Positions 16,871-26,301 of a DNA stretch of 64,000 bases are shown here, in pieces (the first letter of the stretch is position 1; the number at the start of each line of letters is the position of its first letter). Made by a program: the position numbers and the translations under genes. This stretch comes from Rhodocytophaga rosea. GTDB taxonomy: Bacteria > Bacteroidota > Bacteroidia > Cytophagales > 172606-1. Under the pieces are notes generated by a model. The model was given only the letters and a program-made list of their open reading frames with translations. It was not told the DNA's origin and did no database searches. The DNA lies in assembly GCF_010119975.1 (NCBI RefSeq), contig NZ_CP048222.1, positions 4,668,501 through 4,732,500 on the forward strand. The letters run 5' to 3'.

Positions 16871-17225
16871 ACATTCCTCTGGTTAAATGGTATGCTTTTC
16901 CAAAGGTAGCACTTATCTGCAATGTTGATATACCTGAAGAATCAAAATATTGGAAGGGTATATAATTGCATGGCTAGCTTAATAGTAAGCATAACTCACT
17001 TAATAAGTGACCTTCTCGGGAGGCACATAGAGAAAGAATAAATTACTTCAAACAAATCTTATCATAGAAAATGATAACAGTATACCGGAAAAATTAAAGC
17101 AGATAATGTAATAAATACTTGCTGCATATAGCAAAGACAAAAGTGGCTTAGGGAGAGATTTAGGATCAATCTGCGTTTGTTACACGTAAGGGGCAGGAAC
17201 TTAATTAATCCAATGATAAGTCTTT
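16871..17225. other. Intergenic region, 355 bp
   Basis: Holds the start region of the MerR gene on the minus strand and the end of the DUF6048 gene. A 15-bp dyad TCACTTAATAAGTGA sits at 16996-17010, about 125 bp upstream of the MerR start, and could be a regulator site, but there is no supporting promoter. No gene is apparent. Confidence 0.35.
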
Positions 17226-17903
17226 TTACTTCCCGGCAGTGGTATTCTTCTCTTTAAATGGAATGCGGTAAAATACATAATAGCTCAGGCCCATCATAAT
17301 ATTTTTGTCGGCTTTGCCAAAACCCGGTATGAAAACGGCATCCAGCCCATTGTATTTGCTCTGGGCAATTTTTACTTTGAGCCGGCCGGTAAAACCAATA
17401 TACACATTACTGAATACATTTACTTTTACACCACCAACGCCTTCCAGCCAGTGTGCCATTCCGTTTTGTTTGGGTGCGGGTTCATTATAACTGCCCCAGT
17501 ATTCATCATAAATCAATATATTATCAGCGGCAAAACTAAACCGGCTTACTCCATACCTGGCTCCTATAAAAATAGCATCGTCGCCACCTTTCAGCAGGTT
17601 GCTCTCTACGCCCACTCGTCCGAATAAGCCATTGCTCGTATAACTATAGTTAAAAGTATCTGTTTTTTCCAGGGTTATGTTGCTGAAACCAGCTTCAGCT
17701 ACAAATACTACTTTTTTATAGCCTACATCTGCTGATGCCTCAAAAGTTTTGTGACCTTTATTGGTTAAGAAGTAATAGGCGATTTTTCCCAGATCAACGC
17801 CGATGCGTACCCCATTTGAGAGCACCGTATCTTCTCTGGCCGTTTGTGCAAAGGCAGTTACCTGTAGTACAAGCAGCAGGCTAGTCAAAATAAATCTTAA
17901 CAT
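17226..17903 (-). CDS. DUF6048-like outer-membrane beta-barrel protein
   Basis: A 225-residue exported protein: signal peptide MLRFILTSLLLVLQVTAFAQ, then alternating hydrophobic strands typical of a small barrel (GVRIGVDLGKIAYYFL, KTFEASADVGYKKVVFVAEAGFSNI, FIGARYGVSRFSFAADNILIYDEYWG, NIMMGLSYYVFYRIPF). This matches DUF6048, a Bacteroidota family normally next to DUF6452, and that neighbour is present. The start is at 17903 or 17909, because further upstream codons overlap the coding end of the neighbour; the two genes overlap by 23 bp in different frames, a strong sign of translational coupling. Confidence 0.8.
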   Translation of the reverse strand: MLRFILTSLLLVLQVTAFAQTAREDTVLSNGVRIGVDLGKIAYYFLTNKGHKTFEASADVGYKKVVFVAEAGFSNITLEKTDTFNYSYTSNGLFGRVGVESNLLKGGDDAIFIGARYGVSRFSFAADNILIYDEYWGSYNEPAPKQNGMAHWLEGVGGVKVNVFSNVYIGFTGRLKVKIAQSKYNGLDAVFIPGFGKADKNIMMGLSYYVFYRIPFKEKNTTAGK

Positions 17904-18396
17904 TGGCATTATTGTTCTGGGCATTCACCGAAGGCTGTGTTACAAGTACAGTATCAATATTTTGTCTGGAATGTTTTATTACCCGGAGATTCTCAAATTC
18001 CATTTCAAATCCACACGCCTGAGATCTAAAATAAGGTTTACGGGTATAGGTGAAAAAAATTGTATCATTTGCTAAACTATCTCTTACAAATACAAATGTA
18101 GACATATCATTTACTTGCGAAAGGGGAATCCGTAAGCCGGCAATAGCAGCTTTGCTTCTTACCAATGAGTCATCTTTCCGAGGAGGCTGCGGGTTGGCAC
18201 CTATACCATAAATGTGCTTAAAAGCTACAGTAACAGCTTGTTCTTCAGTTCTTTCGGCATCTATAAACCGGGCAAAAGATACTCGCATCACCGGATCGGA
18301 TACAGTTTCACACTCTTCCCCTACACAAGCATTAAGGAAAACAAAAATAACCAGCAACCAGCAAGAGGTACGCAGAAACAAAGGAGTGAAGCGCAT
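17881..18396 (-). CDS. DUF6452-like lipoprotein
   Basis: A 171-residue exported protein starting MRFTPLFLRTSCWLLVIFVF with the lipobox LNAC (Cys24), followed by VGEECETVSDPVMRVSFARF. The remaining pattern GIGANPQPPRKDDSLVRSKAAIAGLRIPLSQVNDMSTFVF and FFTYTRKPYFRSQACGFEMEFENLRVIKHSRQNIDTV fits DUF6452, including conserved Cys pairs that may form disulphides. It overlaps the next gene (17226-17903). Together the pair are envelope proteins of unknown function; nothing in the sequence points to a substrate. Confidence 0.8.
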   Translation of the reverse strand: MRFTPLFLRTSCWLLVIFVFLNACVGEECETVSDPVMRVSFARFIDAERTEEQAVTVAFKHIYGIGANPQPPRKDDSLVRSKAAIAGLRIPLSQVNDMSTFVFVRDSLANDTIFFTYTRKPYFRSQACGFEMEFENLRVIKHSRQNIDTVLVTQPSVNAQNNNANVKIYFD

Positions 18397-18514
18397 AGTA
18401 CAATTAACCCGGCTAAATTAGGAAGAAAATCTTTATCTGCCATGCGTACCGGCGGCAGTAATAGGTTTCCAGAACGATAAATAGTAAAATCGTTTTTAGA
18501 TTTTCATTTGTTAC

Positions 18515-19288
18515 TTAATCTTTAGGTTTCTGAAAGAACATCAGGTGCTGCTGAGGCAGTACATTGGAGGTTTGTATCCATTTCAGGCCTACGGCTTCCA
18601 TTTCTTTTTGTGCCTGGGCAACAGTCATTTTGTGTCTGGGGCGAATCGGAACATTAGGGTCTTCGGCCCGGTATTCTACCAGGGCTACTCTTCCGCCAGG
18701 TTTTAGTGCAGTAGCAATTACCTCCATCATCTCGCGGGGGTGCGAAAATTCATGATAGGCATCTACCATCAATACGAGGTCTACGCTGCCGGCTGGTAAT
18801 TTGGGGTTGCTGAATGTACCTAATACGGTTTCTACATTGGGCGCTTTATTCTTTACTTTATTTGTTTCCAGCAGGTCTATCATTTCCTGCTGAATATCTA
18901 CAGCCAGTACTTTTCCCTGCGGTACCAGAGGACTCATGCGGAAAGTAAAATATCCGGTGCCGGCGCCAATATCTGCCACTACATCATCTTTCTGTAAGGA
19001 TAGGGCTTCCAGCAAGGCATCAGTCCGTTCTTCCTGTTCACGTTCTGGTCTTTCGAGCCATTCAGCACCCGTATGCCCCATCACCTGTGCAATTTCCCTT
19101 TCCATATAATACTTTCCAGTGCCATCGGGGCTTTGAGAAGGCTTGTTCTGGTAAATTTCACTCACCGTTTCCGGGTCATTTGCCTCCTGGGTTTGTGCTT
19201 TCTTTTTTTGCCCGCAGGCGGCCTGAGATAACCAGATCGAACAGAAAATGATAAACAGGTATAGGCTGGGTTTACTAATTACTTTCAT
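18515..19288 (-). CDS. Exported class I SAM methyltransferase-like lipoprotein
   Basis: A 257-residue protein with a complete Rossmann methyltransferase core: SAM loop VVADIGAGTGYFTFRM (about 100-115), acidic residue in VLAVDIQQEMIDLL, LGTFSNPKLPAGSVDLVLMVDAYHEF as motif IV, and MEVIATALKPGGRVALVEYR. What is odd is the N-terminus, MKVISKPSLYLFIIFCSIWL followed by SQAACGQKKK, an export and lipid-anchor signal. SAM is a cytoplasmic metabolite, so either the signal is used and the activity is lost or unusual, or the start used by the cell is internal; the family in Bacteroidota often shows this leader. Followed by a divergent gene behind a terminator. Confidence 0.85.
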   Translation of the reverse strand: MKVISKPSLYLFIIFCSIWLSQAACGQKKKAQTQEANDPETVSEIYQNKPSQSPDGTGKYYMEREIAQVMGHTGAEWLERPEREQEERTDALLEALSLQKDDVVADIGAGTGYFTFRMSPLVPQGKVLAVDIQQEMIDLLETNKVKNKAPNVETVLGTFSNPKLPAGSVDLVLMVDAYHEFSHPREMMEVIATALKPGGRVALVEYRAEDPNVPIRPRHKMTVAQAQKEMEAVGLKWIQTSNVLPQQHLMFFQKPKD

Positions 19289-19429
19289 AAGATTTTAGGT
19301 TTTATTCTACTGCCCACACGAGAGTTAACAGTGAGATCTTCCTGAAAAAGTCTGATTCCTTTTCTTGTAGAACGATTTTTTTGCGCTATAGTATGCTGCG
19401 AATTAATTTTCAATTAAATGTAGGGTATT

Positions 19430-19472
19430 AAATAACAATCCCGGTAGTCTTCAATTACCGGGATTGTTATTT
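19430..19472 (-). terminator. Long palindromic terminator between convergent-spaced minus genes
   Basis: AAATAACAATCCCGGTA (19430-19446) pairs with TACCGGGATTGTTATTT (19456-19472), 17 bp with a 9-nt loop. It lies 26 bp after the stop of the 19498-20286 gene, and the A/T flanks can serve either strand. Confidence 0.85.
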
Positions 19473-19497
19473 AAAAATCAGATATAGTTCTCTACAC

Positions 19498-20286
19498 TCA
19501 ATTCATTCCTTTTGATTCCTTAAATTCTTTGAAACAGTTATTGATGGCTATTACGATTTCATATTCATTCTCTGCTTGTATCACCATTGCCTCCGAAAGT
19601 TTGCAATACTTCATAAACTCTTCCAGCGCCTGGTCTTTCAGGCCAGTTAGCCGTTGCACCAGCTGCTGGTTAAACTTGGTTTCATACGATTTCTTTTTAT
19701 ATTCCTGCACCCTCAAAGCCTGCACTTTTTTCTTTTCTTTGGCTTCCCGGCTTACTTTATTATATATCGCACTAAACGGACCCACCACAGCTACCCCGCC
19801 ACTTGGCATATATTCTACACCTTCGGTAAGTTTAGGCTGTTTAATTTGCGGAAGCTGTAATTCTGGCTCATCAGGCAGTTTCAAGCCCAGAAAATCTTTC
19901 TTAAACTGATCTTCAGTAGGAATCGCACGTACGTCTACTTCTTTTAACTCATAAATTTTAGGCGTGAGCTTGATTTGTACCAGTGGACTATTCGATTTAG
20001 ACGCAGGATCTAATACAAAGTGGTAAACTTCGTAGCCAACGGCCGAGAACAGGATGGTATCCGTACGGTGCATAGCAATGGAAAAATATCCTTTGTCATC
20101 GGTAGTAGCCCCGGTTCTGCTTTTAATGTTTAGCACATGTACCCCGGTAACAGGTTTAAGACTATCGGCGCTCAGCACAGTACCAGACAAGGAAAGGAGC
20201 TTGCTTTCTGCAGATTGCTGCGCCAGTAATGGCAGGAATGCTCCTATTCCGAAAAAAAGCAGAACAAGTTGGATTGAGAATTTCAT
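19498..20286 (-). CDS. Exported protein with carboxypeptidase regulatory-like domain
   Basis: A 262-residue secreted or outer-membrane-associated protein. Signal peptide MKFSIQLVLLFFGIGAFLPLLAQ is followed by the CarboxypepD_reg-like domain at about 32-105 (LSGTVLSADSLKPVTGVHVLNIKSRTGATTDDKGYFSIAMHRTDTILFSAVGYE), the same beta-sandwich that begins SusC-type receptors. The rest (YMPSGGVAVVGPFSAIYNKVSREAKEKKKVQALRVQEYKKKSYETKFNQQLVQRLTGLKDQALEEFMKYCKLSE) is helical and charged. Such free-standing proteins are common in Cytophagales and their function is unknown. The gene is followed by a strong terminator. Confidence 0.82.
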   Translation of the reverse strand: MKFSIQLVLLFFGIGAFLPLLAQQSAESKLLSLSGTVLSADSLKPVTGVHVLNIKSRTGATTDDKGYFSIAMHRTDTILFSAVGYEVYHFVLDPASKSNSPLVQIKLTPKIYELKEVDVRAIPTEDQFKKDFLGLKLPDEPELQLPQIKQPKLTEGVEYMPSGGVAVVGPFSAIYNKVSREAKEKKKVQALRVQEYKKKSYETKFNQQLVQRLTGLKDQALEEFMKYCKLSEAMVIQAENEYEIVIAINNCFKEFKESKGMN

Positions 20287-20540
20287 AAGCCGGGTGGTTG
20301 TATAACCTGTTTACAGTACAGCAAGAACGATACGAATTGTTCCTGCTTCCGCTGAAAACGGAGGTTAATTTATCCTATACGATAAAGATAGAAGTTTATT
20401 TACAATATCCACTAACGCAAGGTACGAATGGTCACCCGATTTCTTTAACGGTTACCTGTTATTTTGCTTTCCTATACTTTGATAAAGTCTGTAAGAATAA
20501 ATAGCTAAATTGCTTCCAGATTATTTAACTATTTTTATAC

Positions 20541-21377
20541 TTGAGCCATACATCTGAACATTCTACAGTTGCCCAGCGCCAGCATCCCATTGGTATTTTC
20601 GATAGTGGCATTGGCGGACTTACTGTTGCACATGCCGTTACGCAAGCTTTGCCGCATGAACACATTATTTATTTTGGAGATACCGCACACCTGCCCTATG
20701 GTGATAAGTCTACGGCAGCCATTCAGGCGTATTCCGTAAAAATATGCGATGTATTGCTCCGGCAGCAATGTAAAATGATCCTGATTGCCTGTAATTCTGC
20801 TTCTGCTGCTGCTTTTGATCTGGTAACAGCCTATATAGGAAGTAAGGCCAAGGCCCTTAATGTAATCGACCCGGTGGTAGAGTTTGTAGGACAACAATTT
20901 GAAGGCAAAACCATTGGATTGATCGGCACCAAGCAGACTGTTAATTCGAATGTTTATAAAAAGAAGATAGATGACCTGCAGAAATCCATTGTGCTGCGTT
21001 CCCTGGCTACCCCGCTTCTGGCTCCGATGATCGAAGAAGGTTTCTATGACAATAACATCAGTGAAAGTGTGATCCATACTTACTTGTCTGACAAACACCT
21101 GAACCGGATCAAGGCATTAATTCTGGGCTGTACACATTATCCACTTATCAAAGACCAGATCAATGCCTATTATCAGAATAAAGTAGAAGTGATAGACAGT
21201 TCGCAGATTGTGGCAGCACATGTAAAAGCATTTCTGGAGAAAAACCAGTTACTCAATACGGCTGCTGCGCCCTATAAGAAATTTTTTGTATCTGATTATA
21301 CCAAGTCGTTTGAAGCATCTACCAAGCTTTTTTTCGGCAAACGCCTGAAACTGGAAAGATATCCTTTGTGGGAGTAG
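20541..21377 (+). CDS. murI: Glutamate racemase, TTG start
   Basis: Supplies D-glutamate for peptidoglycan. The two catalytic cysteines are visible: C84 in LIACNSASAAAF and C197 in LGCTHYPLIK, with IGIFDSGIGGLTVAHAV (about 17-33), FGDTAHLPYGDK and GLIGTKQTVNSNVYK as further signatures. Length 278 residues is normal. The nearest in-frame stop lies at 20526-20528 and there is no ATG or GTG after it before the conserved IGIFDSG, so TTG at 20541 is the best start and leaves a normal 16-residue lead. Single gene, no operon partner seen. Confidence 0.92.
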   Translation: MSHTSEHSTVAQRQHPIGIFDSGIGGLTVAHAVTQALPHEHIIYFGDTAHLPYGDKSTAAIQAYSVKICDVLLRQQCKMILIACNSASAAAFDLVTAYIGSKAKALNVIDPVVEFVGQQFEGKTIGLIGTKQTVNSNVYKKKIDDLQKSIVLRSLATPLLAPMIEEGFYDNNISESVIHTYLSDKHLNRIKALILGCTHYPLIKDQINAYYQNKVEVIDSSQIVAAHVKAFLEKNQLLNTAAAPYKKFFVSDYTKSFEASTKLFFGKRLKLERYPLWE

Positions 21378-21591
21378 TATAGAAATAAGATTACAGGAAT
21401 TAATAGCCTATCGGATTTTTCTCCAATGCCGCTCATCCTACCATTCTGCAGCTCCTGGTCCCAGACTATTCTGTTAACACAAAATTAATACGAATCCTGG
21501 GTGTAAAATTCTAATTTTACTGCACTGTTATATACCAGCAACTACTCACTTTCAGTTCTAAAATCAGCAAATGGCTTAAATTCCGTTTTGT

Positions 21592-23736
21592 ATGCATTCC
21601 CCTATGACCCTTGTAAGCAGATATTTTGAGCGTGATCTGAGCTGGTTATCGTTCAACTATCGTGTATTGATGGAAGCGGCAGATACTTCCCTTCCTCTCT
21701 ACGACCGAATTGGGTTTATGGCCATCTATTCTTCTAACCTGGATGAATTCTTCAGGGTCCGGGTGGCTTCTATACGTAGTCTGCTTCAATTGAACAAACC
21801 CAAAATTAACCGCGAATTAGCCTACGAACCAGCCGTGTTGCTGCAAGAAATATATGCAGTAGTGGATAAGCAGCAGAATGAATATGGGGCTATTCTCAGA
21901 AATTCTATTCTGCCGGGATTGCGGGAAAACGGCATTATCATCTATCAGAACGAGCCGCTTACTGAAGCACATCAGCAGGAGGTGAAACATTATTTCCGGA
22001 GCAAAGTTTTGTCTTATGTGCAACCGGTATTGTTAAATGAAGCCGGTGCCAGAAAGCCATTTCTGGAAAACCGGGCTATTTATTTTATTGTCAAATTGCG
22101 CCTGAAGAATACGCAGGATGGCGAACAGGTTAAATATGCCCACCTGAATATACCCTCTGACCAGCTTCCCCGTTTTGTGGAACTATCGAAAACAGCTGGC
22201 AAACATTATTTTATCTTCCTCGACGATATTGTCCGGCTCAATCTGGGCAGTGTTTTTCCAGGATATGAAGTACTGGAAGCTTATAGTATCAAGCTGAACA
22301 GGGATGCTGAGTTAAACATTATTGATGAGTTTGATGGCGATCTGAAAGATAAAATAAAGAACCAGCTGAGTCAGCGGGAGCTTGGGCCGCCAGCCAGATT
22401 TTTGTATGATGCTACCATGCCGGAAGATACTTTGGAATTTTTATTAGAAACGTTTGAGTTGAGTAAAGAAGACCTGTTTCCCGGAGGCAGGTATCACAAC
22501 TTATACGACCTAATGAAGTTGCCCAACCCGATCACTCCAGATTTGCAAAGTGCTCCCCTTGTTCCCCTGCTGCATCCAAAACTGGAATCGGTAGAATCTG
22601 TATTGGAAGCCATGGAGACACAGGATTATCTGCTGCATTTTCCCTATCATTCCTATGATTATATTCTGCGCTTTTTCAATGAGGCGGCTATAGATCCTCT
22701 GGTAGAAGAGATCAAGATTACACTGTACCGTATCGCTGCAAATTCATTTATTGCCAATGCCCTGATTAGTGCCGCCAGAAATGGAAAAAAGGTAACCGTA
22801 TTTGTAGAAGTGAAAGCCCGGTTTGATGAAGAAAATAACCTGCGCTGGGCAGAAAAAATGAAAAAAGCTGGGATAGATATTATCTATAGTCTGCCTGCCT
22901 TAAAAGTGCATGCTAAAATTGCGTTGATACACCGTAAAACCGCTGACGGCCAGATTCAACGATATGCCTACCTGGGTACAGGAAATTTCAACGAAAATAC
23001 CGCCCGTATTTATACAGATCATGGGCTGCTTACCTGCCACCGGAAAATGACCAAGGAAATGGAAGCGGTTTTTGCGTATTTGTGCGGCGATAAACAAAAA
23101 AGGCATTTTAAACATCTACTGGTTTCCCAGTTTAATTTGCAGGAATGTTTTTTAGAAATGATAGACCGGGAAATCAAACAGGCAAAAGCGGGCGACAAGG
23201 CGAGTATTATCATTAAACTGAATAACCTGGAAGATGAAAAAATGATTGATAAGCTATACGAGGCCAGCCAGGCAGGCGTACAAGTCGAATTGATCATACG
23301 GGGAATTTGCTGTTTGATCCCACAGGTAGAGGGCTTAAGTGAAAATATCCAGGTAACCAGATTAGTAGACCGTTTTCTGGAACATGCCAGGGTATTTATC
23401 TTTTATAATGGGGGCGATACGGAAGTATACCTGGCATCCGCCGACTGGATGAAGCGTAATTTATACCGCCGTATTGAAGTCGGTTTCCCGGTTTATGACG
23501 AAATAATGAAGGCTGAGTTAATGGAGATTATCCGCTTTCAACTCCAGGATAATACAAAAGCAGTATGGCTGGATACACATCAACACAATATGTCTATCAA
23601 ATCCGCTACAAATGAAACTCGCATACGGGCGCAGATGGATACCTATCAATGGCTGAAGCAAAAGCAGGAATCTTTTTACAAGCCGGAAAAAATGGATTCT
23701 GAGAATCACCTTAAAAACCCTCTTTCCAGCTTGTAA
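21592..23736 (+). CDS. ppk1: Polyphosphate kinase 1
   Basis: Makes inorganic polyphosphate from ATP; cytoplasmic or membrane-associated, 714 residues, the normal length. N-terminal domain RYFERDLSWLSFNYRVLMEA and EFFRVRVASIRSLLQ; head domain; then the two phospholipase-D-like catalytic domains. The autophosphorylated histidine corresponds to H440 in LPALKVHAKIALI and the second active-site histidine to H598 in FLEHARVFIFYNGG. Nucleotide-contact patterns YLGTGNFNENTARIYTDHGLLT and ASADWMKRNLYRRIEVGFPV are intact. The next gene is convergent, with 24 bp between the stops. Confidence 0.95.
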   Translation: MHSPMTLVSRYFERDLSWLSFNYRVLMEAADTSLPLYDRIGFMAIYSSNLDEFFRVRVASIRSLLQLNKPKINRELAYEPAVLLQEIYAVVDKQQNEYGAILRNSILPGLRENGIIIYQNEPLTEAHQQEVKHYFRSKVLSYVQPVLLNEAGARKPFLENRAIYFIVKLRLKNTQDGEQVKYAHLNIPSDQLPRFVELSKTAGKHYFIFLDDIVRLNLGSVFPGYEVLEAYSIKLNRDAELNIIDEFDGDLKDKIKNQLSQRELGPPARFLYDATMPEDTLEFLLETFELSKEDLFPGGRYHNLYDLMKLPNPITPDLQSAPLVPLLHPKLESVESVLEAMETQDYLLHFPYHSYDYILRFFNEAAIDPLVEEIKITLYRIAANSFIANALISAARNGKKVTVFVEVKARFDEENNLRWAEKMKKAGIDIIYSLPALKVHAKIALIHRKTADGQIQRYAYLGTGNFNENTARIYTDHGLLTCHRKMTKEMEAVFAYLCGDKQKRHFKHLLVSQFNLQECFLEMIDREIKQAKAGDKASIIIKLNNLEDEKMIDKLYEASQAGVQVELIIRGICCLIPQVEGLSENIQVTRLVDRFLEHARVFIFYNGGDTEVYLASADWMKRNLYRRIEVGFPVYDEIMKAELMEIIRFQLQDNTKAVWLDTHQHNMSIKSATNETRIRAQMDTYQWLKQKQESFYKPEKMDSENHLKNPLSSL

Positions 23737-23760
23737 ATTTATCACAATATAGATTTCCTT

Positions 23761-24207
23761 TTAGACAACCTGTTTCTCAGCAACTTCTTTCATTACCGGC
23801 AGAATGGTTTTCCAGCCATCCACAGAATCAGTATATCTTTTTCCGCCTTCGGCTACTTCCATAAAGCCTGTTTGTGTAATGGTTAATTCTGTCTGATCAA
23901 CTGTAGGTTGAATCTGGTACGCAACTGTAAGATAATTTGAAGGGATATCCAGTATGTTCCAGGTCGTTGGAAACAGAGTATATGCAAGATAATTTGGCGC
24001 TTCGGCCCGAATAATAATTCCTTTTACTGCTACTATTTCCTTGTCTCCCTGGTCAAAGTAATATTCAATGATACTCCCAGGTTTCCAGTCGGTTTGTACC
24101 CTGGCACCAAACATATACTTGCGAATACTTTCAGCCTCTGTAAGCATATTCCATACTTGCATGGCATCGGCATTTATCAACATGCTTTTTTTAATTTCGT
24201 TTTCCAT
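23761..24207 (-). CDS. SRPBCC / AHSA1-like domain protein (second copy in window)
   Basis: A 148-residue START-fold protein: KKSMLINADAMQVWNMLTEAESIRKYMFGARVQTDWKPGSIIEYYFD, EAPNYLAYTLFPTTWNILDIPSNYLTVAYQI, and the closing helix DSVDGWKTILPVMKEVAEK. ATG at 24207 (MENEIKKS) is preferred over one at 24225, which adds six residues unlike the family. It shares only the fold with the 606-992 protein. It lies downstream of the tryptophan operon terminator and is transcribed separately. Ligand unknown. Confidence 0.8.
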   Translation of the reverse strand: MENEIKKSMLINADAMQVWNMLTEAESIRKYMFGARVQTDWKPGSIIEYYFDQGDKEIVAVKGIIIRAEAPNYLAYTLFPTTWNILDIPSNYLTVAYQIQPTVDQTELTITQTGFMEVAEGGKRYTDSVDGWKTILPVMKEVAEKQVV

Positions 24208-24268
24208 CGTTATACTTTTTAACAAAGAAAACCGCTTTTACTGACAACCCTATGTCACATAAGACATG

Positions 24269-24298
24269 AAAAAACCGCAAGTTTTACATCCTGCGGTT
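24269..24298 (-). terminator. Terminator of the trp operon
   Basis: Stem AACCGCA (24273-24279) / TGCGGTT (24292-24298) with a 12-nt loop; on the minus strand the 3' arm runs into a T6 tract (complement of 24269-24274). It lies 31 bp after the trpB stop, so the operon ends here without trpA. Confidence 0.85.
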
Positions 24299-24329
24299 CA
24301 AATATTAGTATGATAAATATGATTTTATT

Positions 24330-25532
24330 TTACAAACCCAAGGCTTTGCTATAGGTTGCCAGGTCTTTATCTCCTCTTCCGGATAAATTAATTACTACTA
24401 CATCCAATGGCTGGAAATTCATTTTCTCCAGATAGGCAATGGCATGTGCCGTTTCCAAAGCAGGAATGATACCCTCCAGTCTGCTTAATAGTACACCTGC
24501 CTGGACAGCTTCCTCATCAGTGATATTATAAAATTGCGCCCGTCCGGTTTCAAACAGATGTGCATGGATTGGCCCGATACCTGGATAATCCAGCCCGGCA
24601 GAAATCGAATAAGGTTCAGTAACCTGTCCATCTTCTGTTTGCATCAGAATGGTTTTGCTGCCATGCAAAATGCCTGGTTTGCCTAAAGCAGTAGTTGCTG
24701 CTGAATGTCCGCTGGTTACACCTTGTCCGCCGGCTTCAATAGCAATTAAATTCACATCAGGTTCATCCAGGAAATGATAAAAAGCGCCGGCAGCATTGCT
24801 GCCACCCCCTACACAGGCAATTACATAGTCCGGATTAGAACTTCCGGTTTTTTCCAGCAACTGGCTTTTAATTTCTTCGCTGATCACCGACTGAAAACGG
24901 GCTACCATATCCGGATAAGGATGTGGACCTACTACCGAACCAATAATATAATGTGTGTCTGTAGGATTATTTATCCAATGTCGCATGGCTTCATTGGTAG
25001 CATCTTTTAATGTCTGGCTGCCGCAAGTGGCTGGTACTACCTTTGCGCCCAGCATGTGCATCCGGTCTACGTTCGGTTTCTGGCGCTCCATATCTAATTT
25101 TCCCATGTACACAATACATTCCAGGCCCATTAAGGCACAAACGGTAGCTGTAGCTACGCCATGTTGCCCGGCTCCGGTTTCTGCTACAATCCGTTTTTTC
25201 CCCAGACGTTTGGCAATCAGGATCTGTCCAATGGTATTGTTTACTTTGTGTGCACCGGTATGACAGAGGTCTTCCCTTTTGAGGTAAATATTGGTATTGT
25301 ACTTTTCAGAAAGCCTTTTGGCAAAATATAGAGGTGTAGGCCGGCCTACATAATCTTTTAACAAATACTGAAATTCTTCCTGAAAGTCTGGCTGGCTGAG
25401 AATAGAAAGGTAATTTCTTTCCAGCTCTTCTACATTGGGATATAGCATCTCGGGAATATAGGCTCCCCCAAAATTGCCGTAATATCCTTTTTCGTTGACG
25501 GCAAAGGAAGCTTTTTCTTCTAAAATATTCAT
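24330..25532 (-). CDS. trpB: Tryptophan synthase beta subunit (TrpB1 type)
   Basis: PLP enzyme joining indole and serine to tryptophan, normally in a complex with TrpA. 400 residues. K96 in [13 protein letters not shown] forms the Schiff base; [28 protein letters not shown] and [18 protein letters not shown] (phosphate loop) are classical, as is [11 protein letters not shown]-like [27 protein letters not shown]. The catalytic glutamate of the indole site lies in [10 protein letters not shown]. It is the last gene of the operon; trpA, which normally follows, is absent and the terminator starts 31 bp downstream. Confidence 0.95.
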   Translation of the reverse strand: MNILEEKASFAVNEKGYYGNFGGAYIPEMLYPNVEELERNYLSILSQPDFQEEFQYLLKDYVGRPTPLYFAKRLSEKYNTNIYLKREDLCHTGAHKVNNTIGQILIAKRLGKKRIVAETGAGQHGVATATVCALMGLECIVYMGKLDMERQKPNVDRMHMLGAKVVPATCGSQTLKDATNEAMRHWINNPTDTHYIIGSVVGPHPYPDMVARFQSVISEEIKSQLLEKTGSSNPDYVIACVGGGSNAAGAFYHFLDEPDVNLIAIEAGGQGVTSGHSAATTALGKPGILHGSKTILMQTEDGQVTEPYSISAGLDYPGIGPIHAHLFETGRAQFYNITDEEAVQAGVLLSRLEGIIPALETAHAIAYLEKMNFQPLDVVVINLSGRGDKDLATYSKALGL

Positions 25533-25654
25533 GCGGAATAGAGGTTAATAGCAGGCTTGCTATTTGGATATATAAAATTTGATTGCTGGCAAAATTACAA
25601 GGACAACACCAGTTTTAAAAATAGAGTTTACCCCGTTAGTAAAAGAATGCCTTT

Positions 25655-26236
25655 TTACTTCAATATATTGAGGTCAAGTTCAAAACCCGGTAATATTTGT
25701 CCGCCGGAAAGTTTAGTATTAAAAGAATCTAGGGTTTCGACTTTTTTCCCTGGCCGGTAAATGTACACTTTTTGGTCTTGTACATCCATCAGCCAGGCTA
25801 AGCGGCACCCGTTCTCTATCCATTCCTGCATTTTTTTCTGCAAGATTTTCAGAGAATCAGTTTTAGATCGTAGTTCAATCACAAAATCCGGGCAAAGGGG
25901 TGGAAATTTTTCTTTCTCTTCTTCAGATAATGCCTGCCATCTATTTAAAATGATCCAGGCAACATCCGGCGAGCGCATCGCTCCATTAGGTAGGATGAAT
26001 CCTGTAGATGAATCAAAAGAAATCCCTAATCTGGCCTCTTCATTCCATAACTCTAAACGGGCCGCTATTTTAATATTTCTATTTCCTGTTTCTCCTCCGG
26101 TAGGTGACATAATGATGATTTCCCCTTCTCGGGTGCGCTCAAAGCGTAAGTTGCGGTTTTCCTGGCAGAAGGCAAATAATTGCTCATCTGTAAGCTGGCC
26201 CCACGAACGGGTACTTATTTTATATTCAAAGTCCAT
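25655..26236 (-). CDS. Uma2-family (DUF820) predicted nuclease-fold protein
   Basis: A 193-residue PD-(D/E)XK-fold protein. The pattern is evident: SWGQLTDEQLFAFCQENRNLRFERTREGEIIIMSPTGGETGNRNI, GFILPNGAMRSPDVAWI with the catalytic Asp, FVIELRSKTDSLKILQKKMQEWIENGCRLAWLMD with the E-x-K pair, and YRPGKKVETLDS. Uma2 proteins are multiplied in Cyanobacteria and some Bacteroidota; a physiological role is not established. Here it stands between trpF and trpB on the same strand (65 and 122 bp gaps), so it appears to have entered the operon. Confidence 0.85.
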   Translation of the reverse strand: MDFEYKISTRSWGQLTDEQLFAFCQENRNLRFERTREGEIIIMSPTGGETGNRNIKIAARLELWNEEARLGISFDSSTGFILPNGAMRSPDVAWIILNRWQALSEEEKEKFPPLCPDFVIELRSKTDSLKILQKKMQEWIENGCRLAWLMDVQDQKVYIYRPGKKVETLDSFNTKLSGGQILPGFELDLNILK

Positions 26237-26301
26237 AGAATAGGTTGCCTGCTATGGCTGGAGACAAAGTGCTAAAATGAGTGATACGTAAGTAAAGGTA
26301 T

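Noticed and set aside
23737-24330. trpA between trpB and the SRPBCC gene
   Set aside because: The interval holds a terminator and a complete SRPBCC gene; no alpha-subunit signature is present on either strand.
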